The notes beneath the pieces were generated by a model, which saw nothing but the letters and a program-made list of their open reading frames with translations, was not told where the DNA came from and did no database searches. From NCBI GenBank assembly GCA_930367205.1, contig OV884011.1:164899226-164963225 (forward strand): a DNA stretch of 64,000 bases, read 5' to 3'. This stretch comes from Acanthosoma haemorrhoidale. Lineage: Eukaryota > Arthropoda > Insecta > Hemiptera > Acanthosomatidae. Positions 42,118 through 54,475 of the stretch are shown in pieces; position 1 is the stretch's first letter, and each line of letters opens with the position of its first letter. Position numbers and translations under genes: made by a program.

Positions 42118-42380
42118 TCAAGGCTAGAACACAACTGAATGGAAAAGGCTCCAAATCTCGGCCTTATATAGGCAGGTCAGAGGTTGGGCTATGTCCGCGC
42201 CCTCTAGTGAGTTCCCGTGCCGTGAACCAAATCTCGTTCTCTAACTGACACCTAAAGTTTTTTATTATTATTAATATATGGAAACGTATGTGGGTGTTTT
42301 TGGTACGAGAAGAGGGCAACTTCTATTTATTCGTAGTGAAGAAGTTCGTACAACAGTATAAGACAGCGAAACCCAAATGA
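42118..42380 (+). repeat. Dispersed repeat X, copy 3 (without GA tract)
   Basis: CTCCAAATCTCGGCCTTATA, GGCAGGTCAGAGG, TTATTATTATTAATATATGG and GAGAAGAGGGCAACTTC match the right-hand parts of repeat X at 1360-1590 and 4080-4300. The GA tract and the left part are absent. Confidence 0.65.
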
Positions 42381-42923
42381 AGACATCTTAACTAAACCAA
42401 GGGTCCATAACGGTATATATGTTGATTTAAAAACCAACAGGTTATCAATTGATGTTGGAAGAAAGATGAACCAAGAAAATGTAAAACTTCACTCCAAAAG
42501 AAAAAAGGAAGGGGTGGCAGGCCAAACGATTGTTGTCTAATTTCCATTTCAAACAGAACGTTCCTCGTTTTGTTACAGTCGTAAAAAAAAAAATCTGGTC
42601 AAACAAAGAAATAGGATTTAAACTATTTATTTGCGAAACAATTAAACCTACATTCTTTTTTTAACAAGAAAACAAAGATTGCCTATTTTTACAGGTGGTT
42701 ACATTAAATATAACATACTTTTATTCTACTTTAATAATTAATCATAATGTCAGGTCTTAGATAACAGGCTAAACTCGGGTGAGCTTGATATTTCATTGCA
42801 AGTATTATTAATCCACTAGCTACTAACTTTGCTCTACTAAATGCATGGATCTCGTCTATTTGTCGTATTTATTTAAACAAATAAATTTTAATAATACAAA
42901 GTTTACTTCATTGTTGTAAGATG
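42381..42923. other. No gene seen
   Basis: AT-rich; nothing recognised. Confidence 0.5.
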
Positions 42924-44000
42924 AGCCTACTCCCTATCCTCTCAAAAATATTTGAGAAACTCTTCTTAAAAACGTCTACTTCTAATTGTCGAATCCAAAA
43001 ACCTTTTTTCTACACACATGTTTGGTTGCCGTCAACGACATTCCACTGCTCAACAAGGCCTACGCGTTGTTGATCAAATCTCCTCAGCCCTTGAAACCAA
43101 ACAGTATTGCACTGCTGCCTTTCTTGATATATCACAAGCTTTTGACAGGGTTTGGCACGTAGGTTTGCTCTACAAGTACAAAAGATATTTACCATAGACC
43201 CTTTTCCTAATTCTACAGTCCTACCTTTCAAACCGCTTCTTCCAGGTCCGCTGTGATTTATAATATTCTAACTACTATCCCATAAAAGCAGGAGTTCCAC
43301 AGGGCAGTGTCCTGAGTCCCATCCTCTATGACCTATACACCGCTGATGTCCCCTCTCTACCCCCAATACCTTCTTGGCTACATTTTCAGATGACACTGTA
43401 TTGGTGCTACCAATGGCGGATCAAAGTTGATGAAGCAAAATGTTGCCACATTTCCTTCACCCTCTGTCGCAAGTCTTGTCCACTAGTTTATTTTAATTCC
43501 ATTCCTCTCCCTGTATCCGAGACAGTGCGGTACTTAGGCTTCCATTTCGACAAACGACTGACCTGGAACCCACATGCTGACGAGGCTAAAAAGACAAGAA
43601 CTAAACAGATGCTTTGGACAACCGTAAAGGATATCCCATCTGGCAATAGAAAATAAATTACTAATCTACAAAGTTATACTTCAATAAGCCAATCTGGACA
43701 TACGGAATAGAGCTATGGGGGTGACCGCCAAAAAAATTCGAACATCAAATGCATCCAATCGTTTCAATCAAAAGTTCTGAGAACAATAGTAAATGCCCCT
43801 TATTACGTCAGCAACAAAACCCTTCATAACGATCGTAATATACCCTACATTCTTGAACTCATCCCTTACAAGTTTATGAAATTCCATAGTAGCCTATCCA
43901 ACCACCCTAACCCCGTAGCTCAGTCATTGCACTGCACCACTCATCCCTATAATCCTCCTCGGAGACTGAAACGGCAGTGGCCTCGTGACCTTTTATAAAT
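42924..44000 (+). pseudogene. Family A ORF2 fragment (reverse transcriptase to C-terminus), broken
   Basis: Contains, in changing frames, FGCRQRHSTAQQGLRVVDQI, AAFLDISQAFDRVWHVGLLY, AGVPQGSVLSPILYDLYTAD, then a deletion that starts inside the catalytic ADD region (about 43390), WRIKVDEAKCCHISFTLCRK, ETVRYLGFHFDKRLTWNPHA and the C-terminal ILELIPYKFMKFHSSLSNHP ending RRLKRQWPRDLL with stop. Several stops and the loss of the catalytic segment exclude function. Confidence 0.88.
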
Positions 44001-44286
44001 GCGTGACATTAGGAGTCCTGGCAATGGCTAATTTTTCCAATCATGTCCTTAGTGTCTGTGGCTCTCGCGCTCTTCGTCAGCCTCAGCTGGATCGTATCCG
44101 GTGACGCGGCTGACGGAGGAGCGTGTGGGACTTTCCAAGACTCCGCTTCCTCTTTCACATGTGAGGGAAGTGACAAACATGTGGATTGGGGAGGCCTCTG
44201 GGCTCTTTGTAAATATTGTATTACTGAGCGAGTGAATAATGAATTGTAAATATGGTATAAATGAGAACATTTATCTCAATAAAGAA
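42924..44286 (+). mobile_element. Family A Jockey-like element, 5'-truncated copy
   Basis: Plus strand from mid reverse transcriptase (LPILSKIFEKL-type sequence at 42930) to the family 3' UTR and ATTTATCTCAATAAAGAAG near 44270-44286. 5'-truncated; an internal deletion removed part of the region after the catalytic site. Confidence 0.9.
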
Positions 44287-47129
44287 GTTATTACCATAAA
44301 GAGTATAAAAAAAATCAATAACTATTTAGTCGAAAAAAAATTAAGAACATAGAGCAGTTTTGTTTCATCTGAGAAAGATTTTCTCTCAGGGAGGAATAGG
44401 GCGGCAAACCGACAAGGAAAAAGCGTGTCAGGTTCCTCAACTTCCTTGGCGCGCACACGCAGGAAACCCTCATATTTATATTTCCGGCAATTTCCTGTAA
44501 ATTTTCTCCTACCTTTGCTTATCTATCCGTCATGTTTACACTTATCTTGATAATTCGAGAGATAAGAGGTTATTGATTTACCATGTGACAATGTGCAAAG
44601 TGAACTCCGAAACCAAAACTTCCGACTGAAGACGGCACTCACACTTAAGAGTTTTATCTTTGCACTAGGTAAAAAAATATTTCCAAACGGAGTTTCGGGG
44701 ACCCTACTGCTTACTGTTTAGGTCATAACACTGTCCCACACGAGACTGTACAGTTTCAAGTTTGGACTGTGCAGTCGGAATCTCAAGTAGATGTACTCTC
44801 CCCTGAGAGTATTGTCTTGTCCTAACATAGCTACATAGTTGGGGGCAGTGCGCGCATCACTTATAGACATGTGCAGTTGAGGTGTCGCTTTGGCTTGGTA
44901 GATCCATAGGCATTTCTTTCTTTGTAGATTCCAGGGTCGATTCACGTATGAATTGACACATTTAATGGCTTAATTAATACAGTTTAAATAATAAATAAGG
45001 TGAGAAATAAAGGGCAAGGTACTCAATAAGGTATATTCATTTTAATACCTACGCAAATTACTTTACAACTTGCGTTATATCAGATATATATTACACATTA
45101 AGTAACAATATATATTTCTGGTGTATACTTTTTTTTTCTGTCACCACAAAATATGATAAATCTTATCAATCATAAATATATTAATTTACATAAACAGATT
45201 CTCAGAGAATATCTTTGGTTTTAACAAACAATTGGTATAGTCGATTTGTTCATTTTTTTATATAAATTACATTGACAACAATCTTTTTTTTTTTTTTCAT
45301 TATTCCATTTAAACATCTATATGTTCTCCTAGTCTAATGATAAAACAAAAATATTAACACCTAAATATTTACAGGAATTATTTTTGAAACCTGCAAAATT
45401 AGATTAGTATACAATTAATAGTAATATACTCCTATATTAGTTTATTTTTTAATTACCCAAGACTCTATATTAAAAAAAAAAGCCTTGTTATCTCTGAACC
45501 AGAATTATTGCATTCTTCTTCAGTAGTAATAACATAATAAATTAGATTAAAACTTAAAGAGTTAATTAATTAAAAAAGAGCTTATTTGACAATAAAAATT
45601 GGTCTTATTAAAGTTTTTACATTCTTTAGTGTATCTAAGGCGAAAGAACACGGCGACTTGTTAAGGTCAAGACACTTCTAATAAGACAAATTTACCCTTC
45701 ATATTACCAAAAGGTTCAGCAATGGTCTGAATTTCGACGTTCAGCATTTGACTTGTAATGTTACACGAAACGTTTGTTGCGTGTTGATACTATTATAGGA
45801 CACTAGCTGTTATGCTTAAAGATATCAGGAAAAAAGATTGCACGCTTTCTGAAGAAACTACGTTCAAGTCACGAGGATGAAAGAAAATATATTTTTAGCT
45901 GCTATGTAAGTAGCTATGTAAGCCTATGTAAGTTGAAAGTGGGTAGTTACTGATAAGCCCGGACTCTCGGAGCACATAAAGGACATAGAGTTTTATGTCA
46001 TAATACATTATTGGTTTTTAGTAGCATGGATCTTATAACAACTTCTACACAGCAAAGATAAGGTGGAAGCTGCTAACTTTCTCTTTAATACCTGACAATG
46101 AAAAAAATGTAAGTACATTTTTTTTTTGCTCAGAAGAATGCAATAATAACAAAGACGGTTAATAAAAATTTTTCGAATCTCCCAAGGTATTATTATACCA
46201 GTGATAATAAAAGAGATTACATATATATATATTTCTAAATATTTTAAACATTTACTCAGAAACACTTAAAAAAAAATATCAACATATTTATATTTATAGA
46301 ACTATATTGGGGATTTACACGAATGTTTTTTTTTTGTCTAAATTTTTTTTTAATTTAATATAATTGAGCATAATTTTTTTTTTATGTCATTTTGACTAAT
46401 TAATAGTTTTAAATCGTAATTGTTGTCATTGTTCTCTCCTGTCAATATGCAGGCGTAGATTTTTAAGACATGTATAAAAAATTTACTTAAAATTACATTA
46501 TGTACATGTGTTCGTATAACTATAAAATATTTTACTGTATTAGACAGTAAAATGCAAAACATTTTAATTTTGACATTGATAATTGATAAACACAAATATC
46601 CAATCTTAGGTATGTATGAAACGCATATTAACACTTAAAAAGTAAATGTGTTAATTTACAATAAAGTCACTAGAACCAGTTGCCTTAAAAAAACACAGAG
46701 ATATGATGATGTATATTAAGCACTTCAAGTTGGCCTCTGTTGGCCTGCTAAAACACGGATCATTTAATAACTTCAAGAAAAATGCTTTGAATAACCGTGG
46801 AAGCACAGAAAGAAAACATGGTCCAATGTATTTTGAGTGCTCCACAATTGACAAGCATGCTTTCTGCACGTTAAGTCGTACTTGTGATTATAAACAAATT
46901 TAGCTTTGGCAGCTTTAAGCCTCCTCGTGTTTGTAATATAGACACAAGTTTTAAAAATTCTTCTATTATAAACTACTTCCATATCAGCCAATAAAAATAT
47001 AGTATAAACATATTCGTTATTGGCGCTTTTAAGTCCTCTACTGGCTGATATTCTGATGGAGCTAAAACGTCAAAGAACCAATAAAGAAACAATGAAGAGT
47101 CGATTAAAAATTAACTATTCGGAAATATT
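44287..47129. other. Long AT-rich stretch, no gene seen
   Basis: Many homopolymer A/T runs. Open frames here (44718-44945, 46008-46265, 46350-46634, 46651-46991) are short, AT-coded and have no domain or splice support. A small GC-richer patch at 44390-44470 is unidentified. Confidence 0.5.
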
Positions 47130-47560
47130 TTGGAACTATATGCCGAGCATGTTACAACACACGCAAGTGACTTCTATGGCGATCGGCCGTTTTTAAACGA
47201 GTTGGAAATGAGCGTAATTCAACCAGGCGACAACCGGCGCTGTTTCACAAACGAGTTTTTCCCATCTCCATAATTTCGAGCGTTTCGTTGAGATGTGTAG
47301 CGCGACTCTCGGAGTTTCAGACACGACATAACTCCCCGTATGACATACATACCTCATGGGTACATGTGGCGGCGGGTAGCAGTAAAGAGGACAAGTGTGT
47401 AACTGCCGCTGTTACGCTGAGGGGTCTCCGTGACCCGGCAGTTGCAAACAACAGTTAGCCAACTGGGAAATGACTTTTATACCGCGGCTACACCTCTAAC
47501 TGCCTGTTCGCCTAACGGGTCATTACTGACCGACCCCTCTCCCGAGTTTTACCCTCACAA
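47130..47560. other. CpG-rich block, possible promoter or 5' exon
   Basis: CG dinucleotides are frequent (GCGATCGGCC, CAACCGGCGCTG, TTTCGAGCGTTTCGTTGAG, GTAGCGCGACTCTCGG, GGCGGCGGGTAG, CCGTGACCCGGCAG) in sharp contrast with the CpG-poor flanks. A 73-codon plus frame (47430-47651) has no recognised domain. It could be a promoter/first-exon region or an old insertion. Confidence 0.35.
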
Positions 47561-47862
47561 ATTACAACGTCACCTTCACTTGAAGATATTTAAATTCTTT
47601 AAAGAAACCTCTAAACTATTTCTCCATAAAGTAAGTATCTCAACTTCGTAAAAGTGAAGAATGAATAGATTAAGTGCCATTGTTTTAGTTCACAAGGCAT
47701 TGTTCATAGTTAGGTTACTTAACAACGCCGGATACTTTGAAAATATGTACTGACAAATAATCATACTATTACTATTCTGACAGTGAGGGCCAGACAACCC
47801 TGGATTTTGTAAATTTTTATTTTTTCTGAAACTAATTTTGCATATTATTTTACAATTATTCA

Positions 47863-48063
47863 TGTTGAAGAAATTATAATTTATAAATAGAAGAAATTGT
47901 TTAATAGAAGGTTAATATAAAATTAATTAATTTGCTTTATCTATTATTACTGTTGAAGAAATTAATTTATAAAATAAATTATTTGATAGAAGATTAATAC
48001 AAGTTTAATTAATAGGGACTAATTAATCGAAGAAATTATAATTTATAAATAAAGTAGTTGCTT
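47863..48063 (+). repeat. AT-rich imperfect tandem repeat
   Basis: Two to three degenerate copies of an ~85-90-bp unit beginning GAAGAAATTATAATTTATAA and including TTTAATAGAAGGTTAATA / TTTGATAGAAGATTAATA. No coding capacity. Confidence 0.6.
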
Positions 48064-50573
48064 GTCTTATATATCTTTATATTTATTACTGTCTTTTTAA
48101 TTTATTAATCAATCACCAATCCGCTTACTTGAAAAGTGAATTTTCCTTCGATAATCTGACAATTTAGTTATTGGTAGAGTCAGTCGAAGTGTAGACGTGC
48201 GCTTCTTGAATGTGAATTTTCTAAGATGATTTCTCTGCAATATTATGAGTTAGTGTTGGTTGTAAATTTAATAAAAAAAAAAGTATTTTCTCCCCACAAC
48301 GAACAAATTTTTCCCAAAGCGCTTCTTAACATTCGTTCTCAGCGGTTTAGACTCAATTTTAATGAAATATAGGATTTATTAAGAAATAAATTTAAAACTC
48401 AAAGAACAATCTGTTTATTCTATGGACTTAAGCAATTTAATTTCGAGCAGGCCATGTAATTAATAATCCTTCTTTGATGCATTTATTTCTTAATAGTCCC
48501 CATATTTCATTTAAATTGAGTGTTAAACTATTAAAAACGAATGTTTGACTGTTGGAAGTGGTATGACAAAGTATATAACTTTATAACGAGATGTTTTGGT
48601 TCTTGTATTTTTTTACAGTTTATAGTACGTTCCAATCGCTTGTATTTTTTTTTATGTGTTATTTTACAGGATTTGGTTATTGAATTTCATATGAATAACA
48701 TTTCATATATTTGCCAACAGGTTTTAATAATAAGTTTTGGGTTAGGGGATTTACTGACTAAACGCCTTCGGAAAGTGGGCGCCCACAGTATCAATAAATG
48801 TAAGAGTTCAAAATAAAGGAAGAAAAAGTTCTAATAATGGCGCGAATATATTTATCGAAGGGTGGTTTGTGTCACAAAGAGGTTGTCCGCACAAAGACCG
48901 ACCCTACAATGCAGAGGTAAGAGCCAGGAATCGTTACCTAATTGGGCAGATTGAGACAGAGAAGGGCCCACGAGGAAACAAAAGAGTAGGGCCTGTACAA
49001 TATACAGCTGGAACATATTATAGCCAATACAATACAAGTGCGATGCGATTGCTCACAATCAAAATTAAAAGGGATTTATTATCAACAACTATGCGAATTT
49101 TTAATTTGTCTCTAAATCAAGTTTTTTTTTAACGAGTTTATGGTTCGAATCTGACTACTAGAATTTTATTTTTCAGCTAACGTTTTTGACTATTGAATTG
49201 TCATTATCAGATGGCTGTATCATCACACTTTCAACAAATAATCTTATTTAATAATAAAACAAAAAAGAGCCCGGAAAATTTGGTAAAAACTGCACTAATA
49301 CTAGGCCCTACGATTTAAATTAATAAAAAAGTAAAGGATATTTAATGACAAAATGTTGAATATATTTTTAGAAATTTATTTCCTGTAGTAACCCAACACA
49401 GAAGACATTCATTTACAATACCTTACTTATTTCTGATTTTTATTATATATATTTCATAGTTAGATGAATAATAAACGAAAAGAAGAGACCGATGTTAAAC
49501 CATTTAATGACTGTTCAGCTTTTGCTGAAAATTATGAGCAAAAAACAAACCTTTATACAATACAATCTCCATTCAATCACTCTATTTCTTTTAAATGAAA
49601 CTGTGAAAATAATAACAATTGCATACAGTTTAAATGCCAGATAGCGGATCTCTGAGAAATGTGTACAGATTTTGACATCTCCACATATTTCCAAGCACTG
49701 CCTATGCTTGGCCTTGGACACTCTCTTATCTAATTTTCATTAAATATAATTTCAAAACTTAAATTGTTCATTAAACAAAAAATACATAAAAGTTTATTCC
49801 AAGGTTTAAAATTCGTGTTATTTACTTTCAAATACAAGTAGAGGCATAACTTTTCAGAGTTAAATGGAGAAAAAAATGTTATTTGCTAAAACCGTTTAGT
49901 AGTACTTCTAGTATGTTGAGATAATATTATTACTATTTAAAAGTTATTGTTAAAAGTGTGTTACGTTTAAGATATACGTTAACGTTTGTGCAATTTCGGC
50001 TTTTGTTAGTCAGTAATTCTGCCGAACTGTTCCTCGGGGAGGTAGAGAGTTAGAATTAATCGGGAGTCAGTTAGTAAACGTTGAACAGTAAGTGGTGCGT
50101 TAGAGTATTTGCATGGCTTCACTGGCTATTTGATTCCGCTAAATTCACTGTCACACATTTCCCTATTTAATAATACAACGTTTTAACTTAGCTAATGTTC
50201 TATGGATCTAATAAGTAACTAATATCAGAGTATGAACAAATACATAATAAATAAATAAATATACAATATGTAAAAGTACAAAGCATCCGGATAGTCTGCA
50301 GTGACATTCAGATGTCTAATGTCTCCCCAAGGCGTCGTGCACAGACCGCATAACACTATTGACAAAGTTTCATCTGTCGAATATGTAACAGGAAAAATTG
50401 TCTGGGTTATATGAATTCTCCAATAGTATTGGAAAGTTTTACGCAATAAATGAAAAACCTTTTTTTGACAGAGTTACGTAAAGCAACTAAGCGTAGTTAT
50501 CGACTAAATATTTCCGATTCAGGATGAAACTTTTGCCTCGTATCTACTCATCTTGAATTAAAATTATCAAAGC
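48064..50573. other. No gene assigned
   Basis: AT-rich. An 87-codon plus frame (48869-49132) includes CAGAGGTAAGAG at about 48910, which resembles a 5' splice site, but I find no matching upstream acceptor or known domain. Confidence 0.4.
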
Positions 50574-50756
50574 TTATAAAAGCATTGTTGAATTGACAAT
50601 ATTAACAACATTTATCATGCTGATCTCCACATCACATTCATTATAGCTACCAGAAGTTCCATTGACACCTCCCTCACCATCTAAATCGTGTGCTGATTCT
50701 CGATACATCTCATTCCCGGTAACCCAGAGCGATGCCTGGATCTCATCTAAACACAA
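50574..50756 (-). CDS. Weak candidate internal exon
   Basis: On the minus strand a frame reads DEIQASLWVTGNEMYRESAH and DLDGEGGVNGTSGSYNEC with balanced composition unlike the AT-rich neighbours; an AG preceded by AATTGTGTTT lies at about 50749-50750. No clear donor was found and the family is unknown, so this may be chance. Confidence 0.2.
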   Translation of the reverse strand: MCLDEIQASLWVTGNEMYRESAHDLDGEGGVNGTSGSYNECDVEISMINVVNIVNSTMLL

Positions 50757-51021
50757 TTTCTTTATAAGTGAGCTCTGTGGCGGTTACTGAAGAAAAAATG
50801 GAAGTGGTTTTGGCTGATGGGACTTTTTCTTCACAAAAAGTAACAAGATTTGTGAAGAGTAAATAGTTTATTTTATTATTTTTATCTTACTCCGTGATGT
50901 CGAACCTAGTAAATACTTGTAAACTAGTCGAACTAGTGCAAATAGCGTGGACAAATACACCAAAAAATAAGTTCCGATTGATAGAATTTATACAAACATA
51001 ACATAAGGATTTTCAAGTGAT

Positions 51022-51150
51022 TTTAATATTATTTAAAAATAATAATAAACAATTAAGGGGAGTCTTAATGCCTTATTCGGTAATTTTATTGCTAAGCCAA
51101 AGATACGTATTGTACATAAATATACTAGGAATAGGTTAGGAAGGAGATAA
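51022..51150 (+). repeat. Direct repeat, left copy (~125 bp)
   Basis: Shares AATAATAATAAACAATTAAG, GGGAGTCTTAATGCCTTATT, CTAAGCCAAAGATAC and ACTAGGAATAGGTTAGGAAG with 51712-51838. A few substitutions and a short insertion separate the copies. Confidence 0.9.
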
Positions 51151-51711
51151 AATCAAACACGTGTTACAAATAAGGTGTTTCAACATAACATAAGACGTGA
51201 TGTAGAAGTTTTGATTGCTTGTGGACTGTGTAGAAACTATAGAAACAAATTGACAAAAAAATTAAAATAAATTCTTAGACACTTCTTTTCAAATTTGATT
51301 GATTTTGATTATCTAGTATAAATGGCGTTTAATTAGGCTGTTTAATTAGACTAGATAACCTGAATAGCCTCTCTCTGGGTAAGATAAATATTTATTTCAG
51401 GTGGAATAATAATTTATTTTATTAATACCATCTATTTATAATTAATTTTCATTTCGATTAATATTACGCAATTTGAGGCTTGCTAATAATCACGAGTTAA
51501 TTATTGAAGATTTAAGTTGTCAACTAATGTATGACATGTCAAAAGAACTTTAATAATTATCAGACTGCAGTTACTGGTCAGCCCAAGGTTTGTGTTATTG
51601 ATTTTTAATATTACCTGGCATTTATATCTAAGTGAACATTTATGTGTTTCTTGTTGATACGGTTTATTAATATTTACTTCGTTGGCCGGAATCGGAGAAA
51701 CACTGACTATT
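51151..51711. other. Sequence between the two direct repeats
   Basis: About 560 bp, AT-rich, no frame or tandem structure recognised. Confidence 0.5.
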
Positions 51712-51838
51712 TTAATATTATTTTAGAATAATAATAAACAATTAAGGGGAGTCTTAATGCCTTATTCGGTAATTAATTTTTTTGCTAAGCCAAAGATACA
51801 TATTGTACATAAACATACTAGGAATAGGTTAGGAAGGA
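51712..51838 (+). repeat. Direct repeat, right copy (~125 bp)
   Basis: Partner of 51022-51150, offset about 690 bp. The same-orientation pair around ~560 bp could be terminal repeats of a small element or a segmental duplication. Confidence 0.9.
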
Positions 51839-52019
51839 GATGGTACGAACTGAAGCTCTAAACCTGTAACAATTTCAAAAAAGAAATATATTTAACGTAT
51901 CAAAGTTGTGGTATTTAATTTTTTTTTATTTATTCGGAGAAGGTGACTAACCGAGATGGTTTCATAAATGAAATGAAGTACTTTTTGCTGAAACATACAG
52001 ATTAGTTTTTTTTAGACAA

Positions 52020-52764
52020 AATAGGTATAGGATATATGGAAATGGCATTTTGGACATCATCCAAATTTTGAAATTTTTTGCCACTTAGAAAAAGTAGCGA
52101 TCGGAATAAATGGAAATCCGATATCGAGCGAGTACGGTGGTTGAGGCAATACCTCTAACCCAATTCATTAATTTTTGCCAGGGTTCTTGCGGAAAAAATA
52201 GGCGCAGTGGGGTCTTGCATTATCGTGTAGCGGAATAACGCCTTTTTTATTGACAATCGCTGGGCAATTTTCAATTAAAGATTGATTTGCTCGATCCAAT
52301 TGTTCATTGTAAAGATCTGCATTCACAGTTTTTCCAGGTATCAGCGATGAAAGACCCCGCGAATACTCCACCAAACACACAAAAGCACCTTTTTGGAGTG
52401 TACACCTGGTTTAGCTGTACTTCATGCCGATTCATGTGGAGAGAGATTTTCGGATTATCACAAAGGACCCATTTTTCATCTCTAGCCTCACCCACCATAC
52501 TCACCTAATATTGCGCAATCGGATTTCCATTAGTTCCGATCGCTAAAAATTTGAAAATTCGGATGATGTCCAAAATGCCATCTCCAGATATTTTGCGAAA
52601 AACCCAATTGATTTTTATCGATTCGGCATTGAAAATTTGCACACTAGATGGCAAGAGGTTGATGATATCGAGGGCGATTACATCATTGATCAAAAACAAA
52701 AACTTGTTAAAAATTTATTTGTTTGAATTTAATTTAAAAAAACGACATTATTTTCCGGCCCTCC
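52020..52764 (-). mobile_element. Mariner-type fold-back element, copy 1
   Basis: The centre encodes, on the minus strand, the middle of a mariner transposase. The right arm (52510-52764) reads on the plus strand as the C-terminal coding end (DDVQNAISRYFAKNPIDFYR, LHTRWQEVDDIEGDYIID) down to a terminal ATTTTCCGGCCCTCC. So the right end, where the 5' end of the gene should be, is an inverted copy of the 3' end. The left arm is decayed and its terminus is lost. Confidence 0.8.
52168..52504 (-). pseudogene. Mariner transposase, central fragment
   Basis: On the minus strand DEKWVLCDNPKISLHMNRHE (near the first catalytic Asp region) is followed by a frame change, then LIPGKTVNADLYNEQLDRAN, IVNKKGVIPLHDNARPHCAY with the second catalytic Asp in LHDNARPH, which is diagnostic of mariner transposases. 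The N-terminal DNA-binding half is absent and the C-terminal part beyond PGKN is decayed. No function. Confidence 0.85.
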
Positions 52765-53608
52765 TATTATATATATATATATTCTTAAAAATAAAATTAA
52801 GCTTATAATCGCAGAAAAAAAAAAATAAAATAAATAAATTTGTCTTATAAAACCTTGAATCCGGTGTATGAATTTTTTTTTCATATAAACAAATGCTTGG
52901 TATGTTTAAAAGTATAAACGGTATGCCAGGAAAGAAGAAGAAAATAGGTCTACTTTCTGGGAACCAAGGTGAGCTCGGACGGACACAAAGTCATAAATGA
53001 CCCCCCCCACGTGGAAGGACTGCGAAAAAGGAGAGTGGGGGTGGGGAAATGAGTTAAGTTGTGTAATTGAGACCCGCAGCGGGCCAGGTCATCAATAACT
53101 GACCCGGGCTTCTTATATAACTAGTTTATCCACGGGGAAATGCCGGCATTAATCTTCCTGGTCCCGTCCTCCCGCTGTCACTCAGCACGGGTATTCGCCT
53201 TGGGGGTTATTCAAGTCCCGAGGGAGGCGGTCTTAATTCCTCTTTTTCAACTTAACGCTCAAGCATGTCTTACTGGCTCCTAAACTTTTTTTTTTAGTTC
53301 TTTCAAAGGAGCACTGTTCTAACACAGCTCATTCTTCGGCTGAACAAGATCGTAAGGTACGATCATTGATAAGGCGTTGGTAAATTGCTTGATATAATTA
53401 TAAGGCTGAATAAACATTTTCGAACAGGGAGTTTATATGTATATAAAGCTCTGAATTTAAAATCGAGTGAGCAGTAAAATTCCCTGGGATATGAAAGGAA
53501 GCGTATGTATATTTTGGAACATTTTCCTTACGATATTAAAGTCTTGAAGACGGAAGCCAAAACGTCTTGCAAAAAAAAAAAAAATATGAATTTAGGTGAC
53601 GAAGTATT
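52765..53608. other. No gene seen; GC-rich patch at 52970-53270
   Basis: The patch contains CCCCCCCCACGTGGAAGG, GAGACCCGCAGCGGGCCAGG, a CTTATATAACT TATA-like motif and GGTCCCGTCCTCCCGCTG. It may be an old LTR or other insertion, but I could not find its partner or ends. Confidence 0.4.
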
Positions 53609-54475
53609 GGGGGACTGGAAATTAATATCGGTTTTTTACATTGAATTCAAGCAAATAAATTTTTAACAAGTTTTAGTTTTTAAACAATGATGTTTTGTCA
53701 ACTAGTGAGAAAATTTTCAATGCCGAATCGATCAAAAACAATTGGCTTTTGAGAAAAATATCTGGAGATGGCATCATCCAAATTTTGAAATTTTTTTGCC
53801 ACTTGGAAAATGTTGTAGCGATCGGACTAAATGGAAATCCGATGGCACAATATCGGGTGAGTATGGTGGTTGAGGCAATACCTCCCACCGCAATTTATTA
53901 TTTTTTTTCCAGGGTTCGTCTTGCGTAGTGCGGTCTTGCATTATCGTGTTGCAGAATAACGCCTTTTGTTGACAATCGCTGAGCACTCTTAAAATTAATG
54001 ATTGATTTACTAGATCCAATTGTTCAGAGAAAAGGTCTGCATTCACAATTTGTCTAGGTTTCAGCACTTCAAAAAGAACAACCCCGCGAATACACCACCA
54101 AACACACGAAAACGCCTTTTTGGAGTGTAAATCTGGATTTGAGACACTGCCTTTTGCGATTTGGATTATCATATAGCACCCATTTTCCATCTTTAGTCTC
54201 ATCCACCATACTCGCCCGATATTGCGCCCTCAAATTTCAATTTATTCTGATCGCTAAAAAATTTGCAAATTTTGATGATGTCCAAAATGCCATCTCCAGA
54301 TATTTTGCTCAGTAACCAATTGCTTTTTATCGGCCCGGCATTGAAAATTTGCACACTAGATAGCAAAAGGTTGTTGATAACGAGGGTGATTACATCATTG
54401 ATTAAAAAAAAACTTGTTAAAAATTTATTTGTTTGAATATAATGTAAAAAACCAACACTACTTTCCGGTCCCCCT
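53609..54475 (-). mobile_element. Mariner-type fold-back element, copy 2 (both arms kept)
   Basis: Left end GGGGGACTGGAAATTAAT, right end (inverted) GGGGGACCGGAAAGTAGTG, in TA-rich flanks. The arms (about 53609-53840 and 54230-54475) are inverted copies of the same 3' segment; both contain TATCTGGAGATGGCAT and the IENL-type coding. The centre carries the transposase middle on the minus strand. Best-preserved example of this structure in the window. Confidence 0.85.
53774..54202 (-). pseudogene. Mariner transposase, central and C-terminal fragment
   Basis: A 142-codon minus-strand frame includes KMENGCYMIIQIAK (shifted DGKWVLYDN region), FEVLKPRQIVNADLFSEQLD, and WEVLPQPPYSPDIVPSDFHL, the third catalytic Asp region (YSPDIVPSD) of mariner transposases. 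The second catalytic region, LHDNARPH in active proteins, reads CNTIMQDRTTQD here because of a frameshift. The N-terminal half is missing because the right part of the element is an inverted 3' end. Confidence 0.85.

Noticed and set aside
44043..44249. 68-codon plus frame rich in Cys, Ser and Trp as a secreted peptide
   Set aside because: It lies wholly in the family A 3' UTR; similar frames appear in other copies (13019-13243, 25670-26008, 55417-55623).
49135..49165. GGTTCGAATCTGAC as a tRNA box B
   Set aside because: No box A at the right distance upstream and no cloverleaf pairing could be drawn. GTTCGAACGG at 59818 and GAATTAAACCCGGG at 59466 were rejected for the same reason.
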